A program made the position numbers and the translations under genes. This document shows, one piece after another, positions 1-5,790 of a DNA stretch of 5,790 bases. The stretch's first letter is position 1. Each line of letters begins with the position of its first letter. Under the pieces are notes generated by a model. That model saw only the letters and a program-made list of their open reading frames with translations. It did no database searches and was not told the DNA's origin. This DNA is from Vulcanimicrobiota bacterium (lineage in GTDB: Bacteria; Eremiobacterota; Eremiobacteria; Baltobacterales; Baltobacteraceae): contig JASHZC010000354.1 in the NCBI GenBank assembly GCA_030042755.1, positions 1-5,790 of the forward strand, given 5' to 3'.

Positions 1-365
1 TATTTCCCGTAGCGCTGCGCGAATGACGCACAATTCGCAGCATAGGCGGCAACCGGAACCGGCTGCGTTGCGTACGGGGTGACGAGAATCACGCGCGCGC
101 CGGCCGACGCGGCTGCCTCCATCACCGCATCAGAGAAGGCAAACTGGTTGCGAACCAAGCCGATACGAATCGTGGCTCCTCCGCAGCCCGTAAGCAAGGA
201 CATTGCGCGCGACACGTCATCCTGCTCGTAGATCTCGAAGCCAAATGCCGTCGGTGTTGCGGGGGATCCTGTCGTAGGCGGAAGCGACCAACACACTTGG
301 TCGGAGCATCCCCCAACCGCACCAACGCCGCCCGCCAGCAACCCCAAAGCTGCAGCCCGCCGCAT
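1..365 (-). CDS. Partial exported/lipoprotein-like protein resembling a glycoside-hydrolase TIM barrel
   Basis: The reading frame opens with ATG at 365 (complement) and stays open for 121 codons to the window edge, so the C-terminal part is missing. The N-terminus is export-like: an Arg-Arg pair at residues 2-3, a hydrophobic stretch to about residue 18, and Cys20 preceded by Val-Gly-Gly. That fits a lipobox, possibly Tat-dependent given the twin Arg. A Pro/Thr-rich linker follows (about 28-40). Residues 64-121 look like the first beta/alpha units of a TIM-barrel glycosidase: a strand with TIRIGLVRNQFAF, a helix around 78-88, a second strand RVILVTPYA (91-99), and a helix ending in SFAQRYGK. 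The last motif recalls the 'FA..v..RYG' seen in GH5/GH39-type enzymes. The catalytic residues would lie beyond the edge, so enzyme activity is inference. No strong Shine-Dalgarno is visible. It is divergent from the acetyltransferase gene, 71 bp away. The reading frame is firm; the family assignment is tentative. Confidence 0.65.
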   Translation of the reverse strand, partial: MRRAAALGLLAGGVGAVGGCSDQVCWSLPPTTGSPATPTAFGFEIYEQDDVSRAMSLLTGCGGATIRIGLVRNQFAFSDAVMEAAASAGARVILVTPYATQPVPVAAYAANCASFAQRYGK

Positions 366-425
366 GTTCAAGTGACTACCGCGAGAACGAGCCGGCTAAA
401 CCAGGCACTTGCATCGCAGGGCTAA

Positions 426-430
426 AAGGA
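426..430 (+). promoter_or_regulatory. Ribosome binding site of the GNAT gene
   Basis: AAGGA lies 6 nt before the GTG at 437. It is the clearest Shine-Dalgarno in the window and decides the non-ATG start, since no other usable start codon lies nearby in frame. Confidence 0.7.
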
Positions 431-436
431 CATCTC

Positions 437-907
437 GTGGCTATCTCCGGCGATCGCGATCTCGCTCCATTCCTCGCAATCAACGAGGAATGCGTCGATC
501 AGCTTTGGCCCCTATCGCCAGACGAGATGAGCGCGCTGCTCGGTGTTGCGTACTATGCGCGCACCTTCGACGACGGCGCTGCAATGATCATCGCGTTCGA
601 TCAAACGGCTCCCTACGACAGCCCGAACTTCCGCTGGTTTTTGCAGCGCTACCCTCGGTTCGTGTATGTCGACCGCGTCGCCGTAACCCAAAAGGCCCGC
701 GGCCGCGGACTTGGGCGCGTCATCTACGAAGAGCTCTTCGCTCGAGCTCGTGCCGACGGCCACACGATCGTGTGCGCCGAGATCTATTCCGACCCTCCCA
801 ATCCCGTATCCGACGCGTTCCACGAGGCAATGGGATTCGAAGAAATCGGGCGTGCTTTTCTTCCCGACCGCGGCAAAAGCGTTCGCTACCTCGTTCGCTC
901 TCTTTGA
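437..907 (+). CDS. GNAT-family N-acetyltransferase (COG3818-like)
   Basis: A 156-aa cytoplasmic protein expected to transfer an acetyl group from acetyl-CoA to an unknown amine. The acetyl-CoA pyrophosphate-binding motif A is clear: strand VYVDRVAV (76-83), then R88-G-R-G-L-G93, matching Q/R-x-x-G-x-G/A, and the following helix (to about 106). Motif B is at 122-139, with N122, a helix including FHEAMGF (128-134), and a final strand. The pattern YDSPNFRWF (60-68), followed by R-Y-x-R-F-x-Y-V-D-R and by DPPNP (119-123), fits what I recall of the COG3818 predicted acetyltransferase group, and the length is normal for it. The start is GTG with a good AAGGA upstream. The next gene begins 31 bp after the stop on the same strand, so co-transcription is likely. 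Substrate unknown. Family call strong, subgroup call from memory. Confidence 0.9.
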   Translation: MAISGDRDLAPFLAINEECVDQLWPLSPDEMSALLGVAYYARTFDDGAAMIIAFDQTAPYDSPNFRWFLQRYPRFVYVDRVAVTQKARGRGLGRVIYEELFARARADGHTIVCAEIYSDPPNPVSDAFHEAMGFEEIGRAFLPDRGKSVRYLVRSL

Positions 908-910
908 ATA

Positions 911-930
911 GTGCCTCCCAAAATGGGCAC
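911..930 (+). other. Small hairpin between GNAT stop and next start
   Basis: GTGCC (911-915) pairs with GGCAC (926-930), plus a possible T-G pair inside, leaving a loop of about 8 nt. It sits just after the GNAT stop and 8 nt before the ATG at 939. No T-run follows, so it is not a normal intrinsic terminator. It could affect translation initiation of the downstream gene, which lacks a good Shine-Dalgarno, or be chance. Confidence 0.3.
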
Positions 931-938
931 ATTCAGGC

Positions 939-1988
939 ATGAGCACACTGAAAGCAGCACCGCTGCATCACCTGGAGCGCCTGTGCGGCGAGCACGGAAT
1001 CATCCAGTTTTCCAAGCCTGACACCGAGCCCGATCTTGATTCGGGCTTCTGCTTGGATGATAACGTGCGTTTGCTTGTTCTCGCGCTCGACTTACTTGGT
1101 GAGGACCCCTCGTGCACGTTCGTACGCGAGGCCGCGAACACGGTCTTCGATTTCATTGCCAAGTCCTCGAGCGATACCCCCGTGTACCACAACATGATGG
1201 ATCGCGACGGAAATTTCACCGATCGGTTCGCTTCCCCGGAATCCATTGGAAGGCTCATTCGCGCGCTCGGCCTGGTGCTTCGCGATTCGCGCGATCCCAG
1301 ATGGCGCGGCCGCGCGATCGCCGAGATGCGGCGCGCGATCGTCGCGCTCCCCGCTCTCTCATCGGAACACGCACGCGCATTCGCCGTTCTCGGATTTGCC
1401 GCAGCCGTCGAGGGCGGCCAGACGCAATACGCCGATGCGTTGCGCGCATTTGCAGAGTCGATGCACTTTGAATTCGAACGCAACACAAGCGCCGACTGGG
1501 CATGGCCGCTGCCGGCAATGACGTACGATAACGGACGTCTGCCGGAAGCGTTGCTGCGCGCGGGCCAGGTGTTGGGAGAGCCCGCGTTTATCGCTACCGG
1601 CGAGCGTGCGCTCGAATTTCTCGAGAGCGTTACGCAGCCACGGGACACCTTTGAACCGATCGGTGCCCCCGGGTGGTATCGGCGCGGCGGCGAGCGGCCC
1701 TACTACGCGCAGCAGCCGCTCGAAGCGCTCGCAATGGTCGACGTTTGGCTCGCGGCCGGCGAGCCCGAACGCGCAAGCGTCGCCTACGAGTGGTTCATCG
1801 GAAACAACCGCGACGGCTTGGTCGTTGCGGACGTACAGACCGGCGGATGCCGCGACGGCATCGACGGTCCCGGACACCTCAATACGTGCATGGGGGCCGA
1901 GAGCACGCTTGCATATCTGCAAGCCGCGTGCCGGATGCGCGTTATTTCACAAAGTGCACGTCAGACGGATCTTGCGGCGGCGTTTTAA
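939..1988 (+). CDS. Standalone six-hairpin (alpha/alpha-toroid) glycosidase-like protein
   Basis: A 349-aa protein without a signal peptide, so probably cytoplasmic. It matches my recollection of the helical domain found C-terminal to GT4-type glycosyltransferases in proteins of about 750 aa. Hallmarks, in order: HHLERLCGEHGIIQF near the start, GFCLDDN (36-42), an aromatic/acidic segment YHNMMDRDGNF (83-93), WPLPAMTYDNGRLPEALL (189-206), YYAQQPLEALAMVDVWLAAG (255-274), and a closing GHLNTCMGAESTLAYLQA (312-329). The alternation of helices with conserved polar loops is typical of the six-hairpin glycosidase superfamily. No glycosyltransferase domain precedes it here; the upstream neighbour is the GNAT gene, 31 bp away. 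Catalytic residues are not established; D40, D41 and the GAES motif are the obvious conserved candidates. The ATG at 939 is the first one in frame that keeps the whole domain; a ribosome site is not obvious (only AGG almost touching the start). Its last 47 bp overlap the cupin gene on the other strand. Fold class fairly sure, activity unknown. Confidence 0.8.
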   Translation: MSTLKAAPLHHLERLCGEHGIIQFSKPDTEPDLDSGFCLDDNVRLLVLALDLLGEDPSCTFVREAANTVFDFIAKSSSDTPVYHNMMDRDGNFTDRFASPESIGRLIRALGLVLRDSRDPRWRGRAIAEMRRAIVALPALSSEHARAFAVLGFAAAVEGGQTQYADALRAFAESMHFEFERNTSADWAWPLPAMTYDNGRLPEALLRAGQVLGEPAFIATGERALEFLESVTQPRDTFEPIGAPGWYRRGGERPYYAQQPLEALAMVDVWLAAGEPERASVAYEWFIGNNRDGLVVADVQTGGCRDGIDGPGHLNTCMGAESTLAYLQAACRMRVISQSARQTDLAAAF

Positions 1989-2400
1989 ACGAGATCAAAC
2001 GGAAGTCCGGCGAGGTGTTCGTCAAACCCGCGTGGTTGGTACCTTTCGGGATGATGAGCATCATGCCGGGCTTCAGCGCCACTTGCTGGTCGCCGAGCCA
2101 TTCGTTTCCCGTTCCGGCTAGGATTATCTGAATCTCGTTCGCGTCGGCATGGTAGTGCTTTGGAGCCGTTCCCGCTTGGAGCGCGGCCGTCATGCCATCC
2201 GTTACGACAAGCGTCTTCGTATGCAGGTTCGGGAATGTTGCGGACGTTGGCACCGAGTCGATTGGGAAGCTATCCAGATCGATGGCGGCCGGTTGCAGCG
2301 GAGCGGCCGCAGCGCCGGCAGGCAGCGGTAGACGCACGAGGCCTGCGCCCAGTGCAAAGCTTGCCGCCGCAACGAGTGCGAAACGAAGATAATTTTTCAT
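1942..2400 (-). CDS. Exported single-domain cupin protein
   Basis: A 152-aa protein with a Sec-type signal peptide: Lys2 and Arg6, a hydrophobic core at about 7-20, then an Ala-rich region up to about 33 with possible signal-peptidase sites. The cupin core is nearly textbook. Motif 1 is H82-x-H84-x4-E89-x6-G96. Motif 2 is G112-x5-P118-x-G120-x2-H123, followed by N128, one residue further on than the usual H-x3-N. H82, H84, E89 and H123 are the expected ligands of one metal ion. The mature protein has no cysteine, which suits a periplasmic location. Substrate and reaction cannot be read from the sequence; cupins include dioxygenases, isomerases and non-enzymatic binders. The ATG lies 8 nt after the stop of the propeller gene, so the two are probably one operon. 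No strong Shine-Dalgarno is seen, and translational coupling is plausible. The stop codon lies inside the convergent neighbour's coding region. Confidence 0.9.
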   Translation of the reverse strand: MKNYLRFALVAAASFALGAGLVRLPLPAGAAAAPLQPAAIDLDSFPIDSVPTSATFPNLHTKTLVVTDGMTAALQAGTAPKHYHADANEIQIILAGTGNEWLGDQQVALKPGMMLIIPKGTNHAGLTNTSPDFRLISFKTPPQDPSDVHFVK

Positions 2401-2408
2401 GGCGCTTA

Positions 2409-5400
2409 CTACGACGCCGTCAACGTGCGTAACTGCGCGATGGCGGCATTCGCTTGCGCGCGCAACTCCTCGTACGCTGATTGTTCCGCTGCGGTAGGAG
2501 CTTGATACGCCAAATCAAGCTCGTTCAGCAAGAACGCTAAGTGATCGCGAAGCTTCGTCTCCCATACGACGTCGGCTTCGCTCGAATCGAAGCGGAACTC
2601 TACGACCTGGTGGATCGCGGCATCGAGTTGCGCGCGCTTCGACTCAGGCATATGCGACCGGGCTGCCAGTGCTGCGTTGACCGCGCGGTTGAGATCGTCG
2701 AGCGTGCCTGCGATTTGCTGCGCGAGCGCGAGCCGCGCTTCGAGGTCGCCCGATGCCGGATGCAAACGCGGGTCGAGCTTGACGTCAAACGTCTCTTTGC
2801 TGACCGAGCCGCCGTAATCGAGTGCAACGGTATAGGTGCCGGGCAGTATCGTCGGGCCGGTCATCGTGTCCGGGAAATCATCGGTCCCCATTGCGCGGGC
2901 CCCGATGATTTCAGCCGGTGGCGCGTACCGCATGTCCCACTGGAAGACGTTTGCGCCCGGCTCGATCGCCGTATGGCGTGTTTGTGCGTATGCGTTCTGC
3001 GCAACCGCCGTCATGTTCGCGAGAATATCATCGGGTATGGTCTTCGCGTGCTTGTTGCGCAGATGCAACCGGAACGAGCGAATCGTCTTGCCGTTCGCGT
3101 CCAGGAACGAGAGCGTCACGGGTGTCTTTCCGTTGTAATCGTGCGGGATCGTAAAGAAGACGGTCGCGCCATACTTCGGATTGGTCCCGAAGTTGTCTCC
3201 AAGACCGCCCCCGCCGCCGTATGCGTGCGTTAGCCACGCGGTTTCCGGCGCGTACAAGGCCTTTGGCGTTCCGTCGGCGAGTTGTTCTAGCAACGCGAGA
3301 TTGTCGAGAATCCAGAACGCGCGACCGTGTGTCGCAACCGCAACCTGCCCTTGACGCGCGTCGATCGCGATGTCGCGCACTTGCACGCCCGGTAGATTCA
3401 AGGTAAGCGGTCGCCAACGTTCGCCGCCGTTTAGACTAACGTACACGGTGCTGCGCGTTCCGGCGAAGAGCACGCGCGCGTCGCGTGGATCTTCGCGCAC
3501 GGCGAAGACGTATTGGTCGCGCGGCAGCCCGTCGGTCAGCGTCGTCCAGTGCGCGCCGTAGTCGGTCGTCTTATAGATGTAGGGGTGGTAATCGTCCCAT
3601 TGAAACCGGTTCGCCGAAACAAACGCCGTACCGCGATCCGTATGCGACGGCTCGATGCTGCTGATTTGCGCCCACTGTGGAAGCGCCGGCGGCGTGACGT
3701 TGGTCCAGTGCGCGCCGTTGTCGGTCGTGACGTGAACGAGACCGTCGGCCGACCCCGCCCACATGATGTCGGCGCTCAGCGGCGAGATCGCAAACGACGA
3801 AATGTCGGGGAACGTCTCGACGCCGGTTTGATCGTAGTAAACAGGGCCGCCGCTCGGGCCTTCCGTCGTTTTGTCGTCGCGGGTGAGATCCGGGCTGATC
3901 ACCGTCCACGTTCTGCCAAAATCGTCGCTCTTGAACACGACCTGCGCCGTTTCGAAGAGTTCGTCGGGTTTTGCCGGCGAGAACAAAACCGGGTGCGTCC
4001 AGCCGAAGCGATATTTTTGTTCGGCCGCCGACGCTCCGGAAAGATACATCGCCCATGGGCTGACGTTCTTCAGCTCACCGGTCGGCGTATTTATCTCAGC
4101 GAGGGAACTGAAGTAGCCGCTGCCATACGTCGTGCCCGGATCGTTCGGGTTGACGGCGACGAACGTGCTCTCCCCGAGCGCGACCGTATGCCATGCTCCC
4201 AAACCTAACCCTTCGTCCGATGCGCTCGGGCCTTCGTACGCGCCTTCATCTTGCTGCGCACCGTAGACGTGGTATGGAAACTGGTTGTCGATCGCGATGT
4301 GATAGAACTGGCCCGTCGGCTGATTGTACAGCGAACTCCACGTCTTTCCGCCGTTGACCGAGACGGTTGCGCCTCCGTCATTTCCCTCGAGCATGATGTT
4401 GGTATTGCGCGGATTGATCCAGAGGATGTGATTGTCGCCGTGCACGGTCGACGGCATGAAGGACTTCCACGTCTTACCGCCATCGGTCGTCTTCCATACG
4501 TCGTCGACGTTGGGCGCATAGGCCGTGTTCGCGTTGGTTGGGTCGACGTAGATCGCCGTGTAGTAGAATGCGCGTTGGCGCAACTTCCACTCCGCGTTCA
4601 CGTGCTTCCACGTTGCGCCACCGTTGTCCGAGCGGAAAACGCCGCCGTTCTGCGCCTGTACGATCGCATAGACGACGCGCGGATCGTTGGGTGCGACGGC
4701 AACGCCTAACTTGCCGAGCGTGCCGCTCGCAAATCCCGGATTGCTCGAAATCTTCGTCCAGTGCGCGCCGCCGTCGACGGTCTTGTACAGTCCGCTCCCC
4801 GGCCCGCCGCTGATCAACGTCCACGGCATGCGCTGCGCTTCCCACGTCGTCGCATATAGAACGTCGGGATGCTGCGGATCGATGACGATGTTATTTGCAC
4901 CCGTGTTCTGGTCGACGTAGAGGATCTTCTTCCACGTTTTGCCGCCGTCGGTCGTCTTGAAGACGCCGCGATCGGGATTGGGCGCAAAGACGTGACCCAA
5001 CGACGTCGCATAAACGACATTGGGATTGCGCGGATCGATGACCAGCGAGCTGGTCATGTGCGTTTCGCGCAGGCCGGCATAGTGCCACGTATCGCCGCCA
5101 TCCACACTCTTGTAGATACCGTCGCCCGTATCGAAGTCGCCGCGAATGTCGCTCTCGCCCGTGCCGACGTAAATGATTTTCGGATTCGACGGCGCTACGG
5201 CAATGGCGCCGATGCTCGTGGCGATTCCCGGAATCTTTCCGTCGGTGATGTTGGTCCAGGTTTGGCCGTAATCGTCGCTCTTCCAAACGCCGCCCTCGAC
5301 GCCACCCATGTAGAACAGGTTCGGTTGGCTTGGGACACCGGCAATAGCAACCACGCGCCCGCCGATGTACGGACCGATGCTCCGCCACTCCAACTTGCCG

Positions 5401-5498
5401 ATCAGCGCCGCTTGCGGCGATTTAGAGGGTGCAGCGAAAACGGCGGGAGTCACTACTGTAAAGCATGCAACGAGAAGAGCGACGGCAAAACGCTTCAT
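2409..5498 (-). CDS. Secreted VPS10/sortilin-like Asp-box beta-propeller protein
   Basis: A 1029-aa protein with a Sec signal peptide (residues 1 to about 22, Lys2-Arg3, cleavage probably at VFA/A). Residues 35-735 form the propeller region, opening with WRSIGPYIGGRV (38-49) and carrying eleven Asp-box motifs (S/T-x-D/N-x-G-x-x-W). HGDNHILWI (353-361), then EGNDGGATVS and YNQPTGQFYH, DNQFPY.VYGAQQDEG (404-419) and ATHGRAFWILDN (722-733) are signatures I recall from the bacterial 'glycosyl hydrolase, BNR repeat'/VPS10 group. Residues about 775-905 resemble a FlgD-like Ig fold with the typical PGTYTVAL and K-L-D-P-R, and 915-1025 is helical. No sialidase RIP motif is seen, so the common 'glycosyl hydrolase' label is not supported by visible catalytic residues. 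The only Cys is C12 in the signal peptide, so the cysteine-rich 10CC module of eukaryotic sortilins is absent. A binding or scaffold role outside the cytoplasm is likely; the ligand is unknown. Upstream Shine-Dalgarno is poor; ATG 5498 is chosen because the signal peptide begins there. The cupin gene follows after 8 nt. Confidence 0.93.
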   Translation of the reverse strand: MKRFAVALLVACFTVVTPAVFAAPSKSPQAALIGKLEWRSIGPYIGGRVVAIAGVPSQPNLFYMGGVEGGVWKSDDYGQTWTNITDGKIPGIATSIGAIAVAPSNPKIIYVGTGESDIRGDFDTGDGIYKSVDGGDTWHYAGLRETHMTSSLVIDPRNPNVVYATSLGHVFAPNPDRGVFKTTDGGKTWKKILYVDQNTGANNIVIDPQHPDVLYATTWEAQRMPWTLISGGPGSGLYKTVDGGAHWTKISSNPGFASGTLGKLGVAVAPNDPRVVYAIVQAQNGGVFRSDNGGATWKHVNAEWKLRQRAFYYTAIYVDPTNANTAYAPNVDDVWKTTDGGKTWKSFMPSTVHGDNHILWINPRNTNIMLEGNDGGATVSVNGGKTWSSLYNQPTGQFYHIAIDNQFPYHVYGAQQDEGAYEGPSASDEGLGLGAWHTVALGESTFVAVNPNDPGTTYGSGYFSSLAEINTPTGELKNVSPWAMYLSGASAAEQKYRFGWTHPVLFSPAKPDELFETAQVVFKSDDFGRTWTVISPDLTRDDKTTEGPSGGPVYYDQTGVETFPDISSFAISPLSADIMWAGSADGLVHVTTDNGAHWTNVTPPALPQWAQISSIEPSHTDRGTAFVSANRFQWDDYHPYIYKTTDYGAHWTTLTDGLPRDQYVFAVREDPRDARVLFAGTRSTVYVSLNGGERWRPLTLNLPGVQVRDIAIDARQGQVAVATHGRAFWILDNLALLEQLADGTPKALYAPETAWLTHAYGGGGGLGDNFGTNPKYGATVFFTIPHDYNGKTPVTLSFLDANGKTIRSFRLHLRNKHAKTIPDDILANMTAVAQNAYAQTRHTAIEPGANVFQWDMRYAPPAEIIGARAMGTDDFPDTMTGPTILPGTYTVALDYGGSVSKETFDVKLDPRLHPASGDLEARLALAQQIAGTLDDLNRAVNAALAARSHMPESKRAQLDAAIHQVVEFRFDSSEADVVWETKLRDHLAFLLNELDLAYQAPTAAEQSAYEELRAQANAAIAQLRTLTAS
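3414..5279 (-). repeat. Eleven Asp-box repeats within the propeller gene
   Basis: The boxes end at W81, W138, W189, W247, W297, W344, W387, W531, W598, W651 and W695. Examples are SDDYGQTW, TTDGGKTW (twice) and SDDFGRTW. Some are similar in DNA too: the coding for the boxes at 4932-4958 and 4467-4493 reads nearly the same (CCACGT.TT..CCGCC.TCGGTCGTCTT on the + strand). Spacing is about 43-58 residues for the first seven, then a gap of 144 residues between W387 and W531, where one or more blades lack the motif. Confidence 0.85.
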
Positions 5499-5508
5499 GG
5501 TGCAACTA

Positions 5509-5523
5509 TCAACCGCTCGACAT
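5509..5523 (-). other. Four-codon mini-ORF upstream of the propeller gene
   Basis: On the minus strand, AAAGGA followed 5 nt later by ATG encodes Met-Ser-Ser-Gly and a TGA stop, ending 10 nt before the propeller ATG. Its Shine-Dalgarno is better than that of the main gene. It could be a leader that loads ribosomes, or chance, because the AT-rich part may instead be the -10 element. Confidence 0.2.
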
Positions 5524-5547
5524 TAAAATCCTTTAGCCGAACGTTCG
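5521..5547. promoter_or_regulatory. Putative divergent promoter/operator region
   Basis: The only AT-rich patch of the 92-bp intergenic region (5499-5590). On the plus strand TAAAAT (5524-5529) matches 5 of 6 bases of the sigma-70 -10 box; on the minus strand TTTAAT (5527-5522) also matches 5 of 6. Neither has a convincing -35 at 16-18 bp. The perfect 10-bp palindrome CGAACGTTCG (5538-5547) sits beside them and could bind a dimeric regulator. Location is logical for two divergent genes; the exact boxes are a guess. Confidence 0.35.
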
Positions 5548-5590
5548 CATGCCTTAACCTTGTCACCGGCTAGGCGGGTATGACCTACGC

Positions 5591-5790
5591 ATGTTAAGTC
5601 TCATTTTGATCGCAGCAATCGCAGCGGGTTCTCCGCCGAACATCGACGTTGCTTCGTCGTTCTTCGCCGCCGGTGGGGGTGCTGGGAGCTTCTCTACGGT
5701 TCGCGCGTTCGAAGACATGATCGGCGCCGACAAGTTCCTCGAAGAGGAAAACAAACTCTCGTCTCAATACGGCCAAAGCGACGCGAGTTC
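5591..5790 (+). CDS. Partial protein of unknown function, possibly exported
   Basis: The frame opens with ATG at 5591 and runs open for 66 codons to the window edge. Residues 2-12 (LSLILIAAIAA) are hydrophobic and may be a short signal peptide ending near Ala-Gly-Ser, although no Lys or Arg precedes the hydrophobic core, which is unusual. A Gly-rich segment (about 27-32) follows, then a mostly polar, helix-prone part: SFSTVRAFEDMIGADKFLEE, then NKLSSQYG. I do not recognise the family. No other ATG, GTG or TTG start lies between this one and the upstream in-frame stop at 5555-5557, so the start is fairly secure if the gene is real. An AGGCGGG lies 12 nt upstream (5572-5578), a long spacing for a Shine-Dalgarno. 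It is divergent from the propeller gene and may share its control region. Confidence 0.6.
   Translation, partial: MLSLILIAAIAAGSPPNIDVASSFFAAGGGAGSFSTVRAFEDMIGADKFLEEENKLSSQYGQSDAS

Noticed and set aside
409..942. 177-aa Arg-rich reading frame overlapping the GNAT gene
   Set aside because: It starts at TTG, is extremely rich in Arg with no recognisable motif, and lies in another frame of a convincing GNAT gene.
1846..1862. Perfect 7-bp inverted repeat GATGCCG-CGA-CGGCATC as terminator for the cupin operon
   Set aside because: It lies about 80 bp past the cupin stop, inside the toroid coding sequence, and has no T-run on either strand.
1359..1922. 187-aa minus-strand reading frame opposite the toroid gene
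   Set aside because: No family motif is visible, and the plus-strand protein here carries many conserved motifs. The same applies to the frame at 968-1648.
2541..3233. 230-aa plus-strand reading frame opposite the propeller gene
   Set aside because: It is the antisense of the propeller's C-terminal part. Similar long plus-strand frames at 3513-4208, 4251-4709 and 4869-5573 have the same cause: GC-rich codon use leaves the opposite strand without stops.
5538..5547. CGAACGTTCG as a LexA box
   Set aside because: The Gram-positive LexA site has a 4-nt spacer between GAAC and GTTC; here the halves are directly joined.
5547..5598. Two similar segments GCATGCCTTAAC and GCATGTTAAG
   Set aside because: The match is short and imperfect, and the second copy contains the start codon of the next gene, so it is probably chance.
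5563..5754. Small minus-strand frames at the right edge (also 5594-5776)
   Set aside because: They lie opposite the frame opened by ATG 5591, have no motif, and would place a gene across the divergent control region.

Overview
This is a GC-rich bacterial window (about 60% G+C by eye) with six protein-coding genes, two of them cut by the window edges. There are no recognisable RNA genes, mobile elements or CRISPR arrays. Four of the six products carry an export-type N-terminus: a Cys-containing lipoprotein-like one, two Sec-type ones and one weak one. A large secreted Asp-box/VPS10-type propeller protein of the kind seen here is, from memory, common in Acidobacteriota, Gemmatimonadota and candidate phyla such as Eremiobacterota/Vulcanimicrobiota. 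An environmental bacterium of that broad sort is my inference; the sequence does not fix the phylum.

Left part (1-1988). A leftward, truncated gene (1-365) encodes a probable exported or lipid-anchored protein that resembles the start of a glycoside-hydrolase TIM barrel. Divergent from it, 71 bp away, two rightward genes form a likely transcription unit. The first is a GNAT acetyltransferase (437-907) with a clear Shine-Dalgarno. After a 31-bp gap comes a standalone helical-toroid protein (939-1988) related to the C-terminal domain found on some family-4-type glycosyltransferases. The carbohydrate-related flavour of the two flanking genes suggests a polysaccharide context, but nothing here proves a pathway.

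Middle and right part (1942-5498). Two leftward genes probably form an operon: a 1029-aa secreted multi-Asp-box (sortilin/VPS10-like) beta-propeller protein, then, 8 nt after its stop codon, a 152-aa exported single-domain cupin with an almost canonical metal-binding motif. Both mature products lack cysteine and should act outside the cytoplasm. The 3' end of the cupin gene overlaps the 3' end of the rightward 939-1988 gene by 47 bp, so there is no room for an ordinary terminator between them.

Right edge (5499-5790). A 92-bp divergent intergenic region contains an AT-rich patch with possible overlapping -10 elements, a perfect 10-bp palindrome and a four-codon mini-ORF. It separates the propeller gene from a rightward, truncated gene of unknown function (5591 to edge). 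No intergenic stretch exceeds about 100 bp. The long overlapping reading frames opposite or within these genes are GC-driven shadows. I see no convincing new biological system. The propeller-cupin pair and the orphan toroid domain are the parts most worth a second look.
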